DNA of 64,000 bases from the NCBI RefSeq assembly GCF_016595245.1, contig NZ_JAENHM010000051.1, positions 62,001 to 126,000 of the forward strand, in the 5' to 3' direction. Shown here piece by piece: positions 1 to 7,291 of the stretch (its first letter is position 1; each line of letters starts with the position of its first letter). The notes beneath the pieces were generated by a model that did no database searches, was not told the origin of the DNA, and was given only the letters and a program-made list of their open reading frames with translations. The translations under genes and the position numbers were made by a program. This stretch comes from Azospirillum endophyticum. Lineage in GTDB: Bacteria; Pseudomonadota; Alphaproteobacteria; Azospirillales; Azospirillaceae.

Positions 1-703
1 GGAGGTCGAGCACGATCGGCACCGCGTCGGCCAGCGGCAGCAGATCGTCCAGGCCGAAGGACATCTCGTCGTTCTCGACCGTCAGCAGGTTGCGGGCATC
101 CTCCGACAGCAGGGCGAGGCCGCGGCGGAAGCCGGCGATGCCCTCCCCCCGTCCGCCGCCATGGATGTTGACGTGCGCGCCCCGCGGGTGCCAGCCGCCG
201 GCCAGCCCCATCATCCGCAGGATATCGGCATGGTATTCCAGCTCGGCCACCGCGTTGTCGAGGGTCGAGGGGGTCGCGCTGTTCAGCACGCAATACTGGT
301 CCGGGTGCAGTCCGATGCGGATTCCCGCCTCGACCGCCTTGCGGCCGGCATGCTCCAGTCCGCTGCGCACCAGGGCCTCGACGCCCGGCTGCCGGTAGAG
401 CGGCCGTCCGACCTCGTGCGTATAGGCCGGCAGCAGACCGCTGTTGACGCGCAGCAGGCGGCGATAGGCCGGATGCCGGGCGACCTCGTCCAGTTGCAGG
501 TGCAGGGCCTGGAGGTTGCGGCGAAGCACCTCCGTCAGCTTCTCCTCGGCGCGGGCGGGGTTCAGCTTGCTCAGCGTCGCGATGGTAACGGTGCCCGGAT
601 TCATGCGCTTGGCAAGTCCGGTATCGCCATCGGGCGGCACGAACTGGCAGCACCAGCCGAAACGAGCGGCGGAGGCGGGGAGCATGGGGGCGCTGTCGGA
701 CAT
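1..703 (-). CDS. uvsE: UV damage endonuclease (UvdE/UVSE family), 3' end outside the window
   Basis: The gene reads leftward from an ATG at 703 and runs off the window, so only the first 234 residues are visible. UvdE enzymes are metal-dependent TIM-barrel endonucleases that nick DNA next to UV photoproducts and start an alternative excision repair route. Family motifs seen: RFGWCCQ at residues 14-20, HPDQY at 133-137, HVNIHGGG at 177-184 and ENDE at 210-213; the His and Glu residues are the expected metal ligands. No neighbour is functionally linked. A full UvdE is about 300 residues or more, so roughly the last quarter is missing. The family call is firm; activity cannot be judged without the C-terminus. 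Confidence 0.88.
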   Translation of the reverse strand, partial: MSDSAPMLPASAARFGWCCQFVPPDGDTGLAKRMNPGTVTIATLSKLNPARAEEKLTEVLRRNLQALHLQLDEVARHPAYRRLLRVNSGLLPAYTHEVGRPLYRQPGVEALVRSGLEHAGRKAVEAGIRIGLHPDQYCVLNSATPSTLDNAVAELEYHADILRMMGLAGGWHPRGAHVNIHGGGRGEGIAGFRRGLALLSEDARNLLTVENDEMSFGLDDLLPLADAVPIVLDL

Positions 704-791
704 CGGTCGGCATCTGGAAGCGGACGGGCCGCTCAATATGGACCGCAAGTCCTGCACGTCCACCACACGGTGCGCGAGCCGGAGGGCAGGA

Positions 792-1487
792 TCATCCCAT
801 CCGGCCCATCCGGCGCAGCGCCCCCGTCGCCATCGATCCCGGATCCGCCCGCAGGTCCGCGTTGCCCGCCTCGTGGGGAGCCGCGTCGGCAAGCGCCTGC
901 AACCGGGCGGCGAGCGCAAGTTCCGGGGCGCACAGCTCCTCGCACAGGGCCCGCATCTCGGCGATGGACGGGCGCCATTTCCGGCTGCGGCGCCAGCTGC
1001 GGGCCGCCGCGTCGAGCACCCAGGCCGGGTATTCCCCCAGATCCTCGGCCCAGTCGAGCGCCATCATCCGCTCCACCTCGGGCGACAGTCCCTTGGCCGG
1101 GAAATGGCTGAGCAGGGTCAGCACGCGGCCGAGCAGATGGTCGCTGTCGGCGGGAGCCAGAACGGTGGCCGAAAGCTGCTCCAGGGCCTGCCGGGCGAGC
1201 GCCGCCTGGGCGGCGGTGACGCCGTCCGGCGGCGACCACAGCTCGATCATGCCGTCGAAGCCATCCTCGCCGAAGCGCGGGCGCCGGTCGGTACGGCCCT
1301 GCACCAGAAGCTCGCGAAGCGGGGGCGGCAGCGCGGCCATCAGCCGGATCCGGCGCTGGGGAGCCGGCAGATCCGGGTCGAAGGCGGCAGCCGCGGACGT
1401 GGAAACGGAGGTCCGTGGCAGGGCGGTGACGGTGGCGCTTCGGGGTCTTGCCATCATCGGTTTTCCCTTCATGAGCGGGTCCTTCAT
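792..1487 (-). CDS. Conserved hypothetical, possible replication/helicase-loader partner
   Basis: This is a 231-residue soluble protein without signal peptide or membrane segment. I do not recognise a named family with certainty. Residues about 110-200 hold a helical region with a leading HFP, a central GEYPAWVLDAAARSW and a following RPSIAEM. That layout resembles phage and plasmid replication proteins that accompany an HTH/DnaT-like protein. Its start codon overlaps the stop of the upstream gene as ATGA (1484-1487), so the two are translationally coupled. The pair is transcribed away from the iteron origin. A role in primosome assembly is inference from context only. The N-terminal 45 residues are low-complexity and the true start could be internal (a Met at residue 6, or the MM at 11-12). 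Confidence 0.6.
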   Translation of the reverse strand: MKDPLMKGKPMMARPRSATVTALPRTSVSTSAAAAFDPDLPAPQRRIRLMAALPPPLRELLVQGRTDRRPRFGEDGFDGMIELWSPPDGVTAAQAALARQALEQLSATVLAPADSDHLLGRVLTLLSHFPAKGLSPEVERMMALDWAEDLGEYPAWVLDAAARSWRRSRKWRPSIAEMRALCEELCAPELALAARLQALADAAPHEAGNADLRADPGSMATGALRRMGRMG

Positions 1488-2356
1488 GACCAGGAGGGTG
1501 CGACGGCGGCGCGGCGGCGCAGTTCGGCGGCGGCGGCGCTCCAGGCGCCAAGACGCAGCTCCGCCGTACCGGACGGACGGGGGGCCACGGCGGCGGTGAT
1601 CGGCGGGCGATCACGCAGGACGGGGGCCTTGCCGACCGCAGCGTCCTGCGACAGCCAGGCTCTCCAGGCGGCGGAAATGTCGCGGTAGCGATAGCCATGG
1701 GCGCGGCAGCGCAGGATGAACCCTTCGACATGGCGGCCGAGGTCGGTCTCGGCATGGCGGGCCTTGGCCCAGGCGAGGTCGTCGGCGGTCGGCATCCAAT
1801 CCTGTGGAACCTCCTGCGCCGCATCGCGCCTGTCCATGCGCTCGCCCGAAGCGTGCGAGTCAGGATTCTGTTTGGAATGGACCTGTTCCTGACTCGTCGG
1901 CGGACAGGGGATGTGCGTGGGGGAGTCATCCCTGTCGGCAGCCGGAACAGGGCGGATCGGGTCCATTGCGCCCGGCAAAAGGGCGTCCGGCGGGGTGAAG
2001 CGCAGGTGGTAGAGGCAGGACAGCCGGGCGCCGTCGCGGCCGCGGCGATGCTCGACGCCGACCAGTCCCAGGTCGCTCAAGCCCTGGATGATGCGGTTGA
2101 TCGTGGGGCGCGACCGCTTCAGCTTGGCGGCGAGCGTCGACTGAGACGGCCAGCACAGGCCGCCGTCGTCGGCGAAGGTAGCGAGTGCGGCCAGCACGGC
2201 AAAGCCGTCGGCGTCCAGGCCGGGGTGGTCCAGCCACCAGGCGGGGATCCGCCCCCATCGGCGATTGTCGAGCGGGTGGCCGTCTGCCGGCGATTCCGTG
2301 GGGGGCCGTTCCGTGGCTGGCCGTGCTATGGATCGGGACGCTGCCGATGGCGACAT
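1484..2356 (-). CDS. Helix-turn-helix replication-associated protein with DnaT-like C-terminal motif
   Basis: The protein has 290 residues. Residues about 34-105 form a winged-helix domain of the HTH_36 type: WWLDHPGLDADGFAVLAALA, then CWPSQSTLAAKLKRSRPTINRIIQGLSDLGLV (given here as adjoining motifs), then a wing with RR-RDGARLS. A Pro/Ser/Asp-rich linker (about 120-185) leads to a C-terminal motif W-MPTADDLAWAKARH...YRYRDISAAWRAWL. Its spacing of Trp and aromatic residues matches the DnaT/phage primosomal DNA-binding motif. It is divergent from repA across the iteron region, and its 3' end overlaps the next gene by 4 bp. Known relatives act in plasmid or phage replication. The function here is inferred from fold and position; autoregulation of the origin region is an alternative. 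Confidence 0.68.
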   Translation of the reverse strand: MSPSAASRSIARPATERPPTESPADGHPLDNRRWGRIPAWWLDHPGLDADGFAVLAALATFADDGGLCWPSQSTLAAKLKRSRPTINRIIQGLSDLGLVGVEHRRGRDGARLSCLYHLRFTPPDALLPGAMDPIRPVPAADRDDSPTHIPCPPTSQEQVHSKQNPDSHASGERMDRRDAAQEVPQDWMPTADDLAWAKARHAETDLGRHVEGFILRCRAHGYRYRDISAAWRAWLSQDAAVGKAPVLRDRPPITAAVAPRPSGTAELRLGAWSAAAAELRRRAAVAPSWS

Positions 2357-2466
2357 GGTGAACTCCGCGAAGAATCGGGACCTGCGGCAGTCAGGCCGGG
2401 GAACCCCCAGCCGGACGGCCGACGAACATGCGCGAAGGATTCCGCCGGCCGGGGCAGACGTCGAAT

Positions 2467-2669
2467 CGCGGGCAAATGGGACCCAATCGGCTGTGTCCCC
2501 TTAACCCGCGGCTGTGTCCCGTCGGCCCGCGCCTGTATCGGTTTTGGTCGCGGATGGGTCCCCTTTGGCCGCGCCAGCCTCGCGAATCGGACTCGCTCCC
2601 GTTTGCCCGCGCTTTGCCGACGTGCCGTCCATAGGACCCTGGGGCGGATTGTCCCACTTGCCCGCGTTT
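2467..2669. repeat. Iteron cluster I (six copies)
   Basis: The repeat unit is TGTCCC followed by RTTTGCYCGCGC and usually TT. Copies by eye are 2467-2482 (minus strand), 2494-2512, 2515-2532, 2556-2575, 2595-2614 and 2649-2669 (plus strand). Starts of successive plus-strand copies are about 21, 41, 39 and 54 bp apart, so the phase is roughly helical for some but not all. The 2595 copy is closest to consensus; the 2494 and 2515 copies are degenerate in the TTTG part. The repeats lie just upstream of the HTH gene start, where bound initiator could also repress that gene. Confidence 0.72.
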
Positions 2670-2698
2670 GGGGCTGGTGCCGGCGGGCCGAAGCGCTG

Positions 2699-2994
2699 CC
2701 TCTCCCGCCCTGGGAGACTACGGGATGCACAGATCTCGCATTCGCGAAGGAAATGCATCCTATGGTTGCAAGTGGCCCTTCTCCCCTTGCGGGGCGGGAT
2801 CGGCCAAACGCCAACGGCATTTTGCCGACCCGCGGGTTGGGATGAGGGGGCCGGCGGGCCAGAGGCCTGGGAAATTCAGTTTGCCCCCTCACCCCAACCC
2901 CTCTCCCGCGAGGGGAGAGGGGCTTTGCTCAACGCCAGACTGCATGCATTGTTGCAAGCGCGAGATCTGTGCATCCCGTAGCCCTGGGAGAGGG
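2699..2994. repeat. Nested inverted-repeat element (MITE-like), copy in the origin
   Basis: The outer arms are a 22-bp inverted repeat: CTACGGGATGCACAGATC plus TCGC at 2718-2739, and its exact reverse complement at 2960-2981. Both are flanked by CCTCTCCC/GGGAGAGGG-type sequence. Inside is a second palindromic pair (around 2778-2797 and 2882-2922) with the CCCCTCACCCCAACCCC signature of other intergenic repeats in this window. A close relative with the same outer arms lies between kdpC and kdpD (59321-59586). No ORF with transposase motifs is present. The element separates the two iteron clusters. Confidence 0.75.
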
Positions 2995-3053
2995 CCGTTT
3001 CTTGGGGAAAGCGATTGTCTTGAGGTCGACCGCCCCCTGCCGGCCGCGGAATC

Positions 3054-3367
3054 GGTCCCATTTGCCCGCGCTTGGACGTTCGAGCCTCCGCCACCCGGTC
3101 CGCCCTATGTCCCGAATGCTCGCGTTTACCGATTCCATAGCGTCCGATCTGTCCCGTTTGCTCGCGCTTCGTCGGGGTGGGCGGGCGATGCGGGCCTCGT
3201 CCGACCCTATCCCATATGCTCGCGCTTCGCAGTTCCGTGCCCGATTCGCAGGGATCGCGCCGATCCGGCATCATGGCGACGGCGCGATTCCAGCCGGTGC
3301 GGACGAAGCGCGGGCATTCGGGACACAGGCGCGGCCATTTCCTACACAAGCGCGGCCAAACGGGACA
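3054..3367. repeat. Iteron cluster II (seven copies, two orientations)
   Basis: Plus-strand copies of the TGTCCC-RTTTGCYCGCGCTT unit lie at 3054-3073, 3108-3127, 3150-3169 and 3208-3227. Minus-strand copies lie at 3306-3325, 3327-3346 and 3348-3367. The three inverted copies are tightly packed at a 21-bp period, end 86 bp before the repA start, and probably overlap its promoter. Opposed orientation next to the initiator gene suggests that the last group is the autoregulatory operator and the rest the replication iterons; this division is inference. Confidence 0.75.
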
Positions 3368-3453
3368 CAGGGCTTGGCGGCATGCCCGAGCCACCGGTTG
3401 CTTCGGCCGGATGCCGGCGCCTATCGTGCCCTTCGGGCGAGGAGGGATGAGCC

Positions 3454-4644
3454 ATGAGCAAGGCGAACGCGGTCCAGCTGACGCTGTTCGAGATGGAGGA
3501 CCGCAGTCAGTCCCATATGATCGCGCTTTACGACACGGCGCCGCGCTTCGTCTTCGTGTCCAAGGGCCGGGGGACCGAGCCGGAGCTGCCGGCCGCCAAT
3601 GCGTTCGTCCAGTCGGTCCACAAGGAATTCCCCTTCAAGGACGCCCTGTTCACGCTGACGCTGCAGCCCGCCCGCATCTATCGGCCGGCCAAGCCCGGTC
3701 CCGGCGAGGATCCGGCCGAAAAGCGCATGGTCGAGTATGAGGTGTTCCCGTCGGAGCGCGAGCAGATCGTCGAACAGGTGGTCCGCCGCCTTGCCATGGA
3801 CCGCTCGCGCCTGTCGCTGATGGGCGACAAGCAGGACCGGGTGCGCGTCCATTTCTCGCTCTACGAGATCCGGCGGGAACTGCGGGCGGTCAACCGCACC
3901 ATGGACACCGCCGAGATCCGCGAGGCGCTGGAGATCCTGGCCCGCACGCGCATGATCATCAGCAAGGCGCCGGAGAACGGCCGCAAGTCGGCGCGGCCCG
4001 TCCTGGAATCCTCGGTCTTCCCCACCCTCTACATCCGCCCGCGCACCGGCGAGGGCGGCGAGGAGGACGAGAACGACACCTATCTGGAGTTCAACGCGCT
4101 GGTCGCTTCGGCCATCCGCAACCTGGAATTCAAGCCGATCTCCTACCAATGGATCATGCGGCTGAAGAGCCCGGTGGCGCGCTGGCTCTACAACCGCCTG
4201 TCCATCGAATACGGCGACCTCGACCTGACCCGCCTGCCCGACGGCACCGACAGTGTGCCGCCGATGACCCTGTCGGCCGACGACATCATCAACAACAGCG
4301 GCATGAACGAGTGGAGCCGGCGGCGCGACACCCTGCGCACCGTGACCCTGGCCGTCGATTCCCTGGTGGAGGAGGGCATCCTCGACCAGGTGGAGAAGAC
4401 GGTGTCGAAGGATGGCCGGCGCATCAACGACATCGAATACATCATGATGCCGAGCAAGAAGTTCCTGGATCAGGTGCGCCGCGGCAACGACGTGCAGGAG
4501 GCGAACGCCGCCACCTACCGCACCATTGTCGGCAGCGACGAGCGCCCGCGGGAGTTCCTGCCGATCACCCCCGGCCAGAGCGTCGAGCTGCGCCGCCGCC
4601 GCGGCACTCTGCTGGGCGCGCGCGGCGGCCAGGGCGAAGGCTGA
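3454..4644 (+). CDS. repA: Plasmid replication initiator protein (RepA type)
   Basis: The protein has 396 residues; an AGGAGGGATG-like ribosome site lies just before the ATG. It begins with the motif QLTLFEMEDRSQSHMIALYD, typical of alphaproteobacterial (Azospirillum-type) plasmid initiators, followed by two winged-helix-like regions. Around residues 95-180 lies VVRRLAMDRSRLSL, then FSLYEIRRELRAVNRTMDTAEI. Around 220-350 lies a second half with SYQWIMRLKSPVARWLYNRL and RRRDTLRTVTLAVDSLVEEG. Such initiators bind iterons and open the origin; the iteron clusters directly upstream fit this. The C-terminus is Gly/Arg-rich. No repB, repC or parAB genes are in the window, so partition genes must lie elsewhere. 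Confidence 0.88.
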   Translation: MSKANAVQLTLFEMEDRSQSHMIALYDTAPRFVFVSKGRGTEPELPAANAFVQSVHKEFPFKDALFTLTLQPARIYRPAKPGPGEDPAEKRMVEYEVFPSEREQIVEQVVRRLAMDRSRLSLMGDKQDRVRVHFSLYEIRRELRAVNRTMDTAEIREALEILARTRMIISKAPENGRKSARPVLESSVFPTLYIRPRTGEGGEEDENDTYLEFNALVASAIRNLEFKPISYQWIMRLKSPVARWLYNRLSIEYGDLDLTRLPDGTDSVPPMTLSADDIINNSGMNEWSRRRDTLRTVTLAVDSLVEEGILDQVEKTVSKDGRRINDIEYIMMPSKKFLDQVRRGNDVQEANAATYRTIVGSDERPREFLPITPGQSVELRRRRGTLLGARGGQGEG

Positions 4645-4756
4645 CCCATCCTCACGCGTCGGCGCGGAGCGCGCCGGCTTCTGCTCTAATCGGGCGCCGT
4701 CGGCGGACAATCTTCGGATATGGCCGCCAGATGGTATTCGATGCAGGAGATGAGCG

Positions 4757-5316
4757 ATGCAGACGTCCGATGGACGCAGCGAAAAGGAAAAGATGCTGGC
4801 CGGCGATCTCTATGACGCCTCGGCGCCGGAGATCCAGGCCGACCAAGCCGCGGCCAAGGACTGGATGGTGCGCTACAATGCGGCGCTCGCCCTGCCGCCC
4901 GGCGAGAGGCGGAAGCTCCTGCAGGAGCGGCTTGCCGCGGTGGGCGACGGGGCCGTCATCCGCCCACCCTTCCACTGCGACTACGGCTACAACATCAACC
5001 TCGGCGACGGGGTCTTCCTCAACTTCAACTGCGTCATCCTCGACGTCGTGGCGGTGACCATCGGCGACAAGACGCAGATCGGGCCGGGGGTCCAGATCCT
5101 GACCGCCGACCATCCGCGCGACGGCGCCGCCAGGGAGGCCGGGCTGGAGTTCGGGAGCCGATCCATATCGGCCGCAACGTGTGGATCGGCGGCGGCGCGC
5201 TGATCCTGCCCGGCGTCACCATCGGCGACGATGCCATCGTCGGTGCCGGAAGCGTGGTGACCCGCGACGTGCCGGCCGGTGCGACGGTGATGGGAAATCC
5301 GGCCCGGGTCCGCTGA
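4757..5316 (+). pseudogene. Maltose/galactoside O-acetyltransferase-like hexapeptide protein, frameshifted
   Basis: The uninterrupted frame gives 148 residues (4757-5203). It matches the Maa/LacA family up to residue about 133: an N-terminal [17 protein letters not shown] motif, then hexapeptide-repeat sequence including [22 protein letters not shown] and the active-site region TADHP (read as separate short motifs). Near 5157 the reading moves by one base. In the other frame the expected ending continues as [19 protein letters not shown], then [19 protein letters not shown] and GNPARVR, stopping at 5316. Restoring one base near 5157 would give a normal ~186-residue enzyme that acetylates sugars with acetyl-CoA. 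It is either a true pseudogene or a sequencing error; I cannot tell which. Confidence 0.85.
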
Positions 5317-5651
5317 TCGCCCGTCGCGGACGGGGGTGGCGCCAGGCCGTCGGCGGCACCCCATTCCGGCGGCACATCCCGCCAGCGGTATCGAGGACTC
5401 TCCCTTCGGCCCATGTTGGAATATTACGAAGTAATTCCCCCTTTGCCGTAAGGCTGGAAACGCCCTCTACGGGATGGTTGTTTTTCTTCTCCCGCTGAAT
5501 AGAATAAAAAGACCTTGGCTTGCCGCCAAGATAATAAAAAAATCAAAACAACGCTCAGCGGAAATCGCTTCCGCATGTCTTTGAAAAATCCGGGAATGTG
5601 ACCTCGCCGATAAGGCGGGATCAGGCGGATTTTGTCTGGGAGGACGCCGTC
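5317..5651. other. AT-rich non-coding island
   Basis: This 335-bp stretch is markedly less GC-rich than its surroundings, especially 5421-5590, with runs such as GAATAAAAAG and ATAATAAAAAAATC. I see no gene. It contains one good hairpin at 5514-5530, listed separately. It could hold promoters for the following gene, an AT-rich melting region serving the plasmid origin 2 kb away, or a small RNA; nothing decides between these. Confidence 0.5.
5505..5530 (-). terminator. Possible rho-independent terminator reading leftward
   Basis: CTTGGC at 5514-5519 pairs with GCCAAG at 5525-5530 around a 5-base loop. On the minus strand the hairpin is followed, after a few bases, by five T residues (A-run at 5506-5510 on the plus strand). 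No minus-strand gene is visible upstream of it (to the right), so its purpose is unclear. It may end an unannotated leftward transcript. Confidence 0.35.
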
Positions 5652-7256
5652 ATGCGCGAAGTACGGTCCCATTTTCTACATTGGGGAAGCAGGCGGAAGA
5701 GTATGTGCTCTATATTCACTAAGTCGGGCCGTATCCATCCAAGCTTCGCCATGTTGGCAGCCCTTGCATTCCCGCTTCAACCGCAAGAGGTGACGCTGCG
5801 GTTCGATGCCCAATCCACGGGTCCGGACCGGATGTGCTGCCTTGTGCTGGCCGACAATGCGGATACGGGGAACAGCACGCTGGAATCCTGGCTCGGCGTC
5901 CATGAAAAGCCATCCTCCACGCTACCCACCACGCCGTCCCTGCCCCTATCTCTGCCGCCACCGGCCACCGTCGCCACCCATACGACGGTGATTCAGAAGG
6001 AGAGCGAGGCGAACACCGACTGGCGGCTGATTCCGTTCGTGGCGGCGCAGGCATCCGATGGTGTCGCGGGACAGCCGATCCTGCTGTCGATCGTCGTCAC
6101 CTCGCCATATGGGCAACCGAACCCGCAGCACGAGGCGATCACCTATGTGCTGATTTCCAACCTGCCGGCCAGATCCGCCCTGTCGCAGGGCAAGGAGGTC
6201 GAAGACGGCACATGGCAAGTGCCCCTGGAAGGGCTGGCCGGTCTTACCCTGACCATTCCACCGGATGTCGCGGGTCCGGTGGCGCTGTCGGTCACCGCGG
6301 TGACCGATCATGGCGGCGGCGTCGTCGCCAGGCAGAGCAAGGACCTGAGGATTCCGATCCTTCAGGCCGCCGGCGACCCACCCGCCACCGGCCAATCCGA
6401 GACCGTTCCATCCCATGGCGGCCAATCCGACCAGGGTCAATCCGATAAAGACCGCCCAGCAATCGACGTCGCCTCCGCGGCGCCGCCCGACGCGGACAAG
6501 ACGGCGGCGCCGGCGCAAGGCGGCTCGTCGCAAGGCCTCGATGCCGCCGCGCTTCCGGTGGAGAGTGGACCGGGTACCAAGGCCGAAGACCCTCCGGCGA
6601 TTTCCGGGAGTTCGATGCCGCCCTCCCCGCCGGCCGGCGAGACGCCCGACGCGCAGTCCGATCGGGTTGCCGACGCCATGGTCCAGCCCGCGCCTGAGCC
6701 GCTGGCAGCATTGCTCACCGAGGTCGTCCCCCCCGCAGCCATTCAGACGGCCATCGAGACCGCCCTTCAGAAGGCCGTCGCCGCGCCCCTGCCCGAACCG
6801 CCGGACTCCAGGATCGCCCTTGCCGCCGTTCCGGCGGTGACCGCCCCTCCGTCGGCGCCTGTACTGGCGCCGGCGCCGGACCGTGCGTTGCCGCAGGAGG
6901 CGGCGGTGCAAAGACCGCCCAAGCCCCCGTCCGCCATTCCCGAAGCGGCTCTGATGAAGCGGGGGGACGACCTGTTCGCGCAGGGAGATCTGGCGGGAGC
7001 CCGGCTCTATTACGAGATGGCGGCCGGAGCCGGCAGCGCCAAGGCGGCCTTCGCGCTCGGCCGGACCCATGACCCGCTGGTGCACGAGCGGCTGCATGTC
7101 CGCGGGTTGCCACCCGATCCGGAGCAGGCGGCGTCATGGTATCGCCGGGCCGTTGCCGCCGGCAGCGGCGACGCGGAACAGCAACTGAAGAAACTGACCG
7201 ACTGGCTCGCTGCCAAGTCTGGATCGCCGGGGTCCAAATCGTCGGGGTCCAGATAG
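5652..7256 (+). CDS. Proline/alanine-rich protein with C-terminal Sel1-like repeats, function unknown
   Basis: The protein has 534 residues from the ATG at 5652, preceded by GGGAGG; an upstream ATG at 5598 lacks a ribosome site. A weakly hydrophobic stretch (SFAMLAALAFPL, about 32-43) could be a poor signal or anchor. Residues about 120-245 form a mixed domain that reads as beta-rich. A long low-complexity linker (about 250-435) is full of Pro, Ala, Asp and Ser. The last ~90 residues contain MKRGDDLFAQGDLAGARLYY and EQAASWYRRAVAAGSGDA, typical of Sel1/TPR-like repeats. It ends with a short duplicated GSPGS/SSGS tail. The TAXI-binding-protein gene starts 35 bp downstream, so the two may be co-transcribed. 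I do not recognise a specific family. Confidence 0.6.
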   Translation: MREVRSHFLHWGSRRKSMCSIFTKSGRIHPSFAMLAALAFPLQPQEVTLRFDAQSTGPDRMCCLVLADNADTGNSTLESWLGVHEKPSSTLPTTPSLPLSLPPPATVATHTTVIQKESEANTDWRLIPFVAAQASDGVAGQPILLSIVVTSPYGQPNPQHEAITYVLISNLPARSALSQGKEVEDGTWQVPLEGLAGLTLTIPPDVAGPVALSVTAVTDHGGGVVARQSKDLRIPILQAAGDPPATGQSETVPSHGGQSDQGQSDKDRPAIDVASAAPPDADKTAAPAQGGSSQGLDAAALPVESGPGTKAEDPPAISGSSMPPSPPAGETPDAQSDRVADAMVQPAPEPLAALLTEVVPPAAIQTAIETALQKAVAAPLPEPPDSRIALAAVPAVTAPPSAPVLAPAPDRALPQEAAVQRPPKPPSAIPEAALMKRGDDLFAQGDLAGARLYYEMAAGAGSAKAAFALGRTHDPLVHERLHVRGLPPDPEQAASWYRRAVAAGSGDAEQQLKKLTDWLAAKSGSPGSKSSGSR

Positions 7257-7291
7257 CCGGGCACAGGCGGAGCCATCGAGGGGGGAGCATC

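Larger units (their letters stand above)
2357..3453. other. Non-coding plasmid origin region (iterons plus inserted palindromic element)
   Basis: About 1.1 kb without a convincing gene lies between the divergent HTH gene and repA. It holds two clusters of iteron-like repeats (2467-2669 and 3054-3367) separated by a GC-rich nested inverted-repeat element (2699-2994). Iterons next to an initiator gene are the standard layout of theta-replicating plasmid origins. I saw no obvious AT-rich melting region inside this stretch and no clear DnaA box. The nearest AT-rich DNA is downstream of the acetyltransferase, around 5420-5600. Confidence 0.75.
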
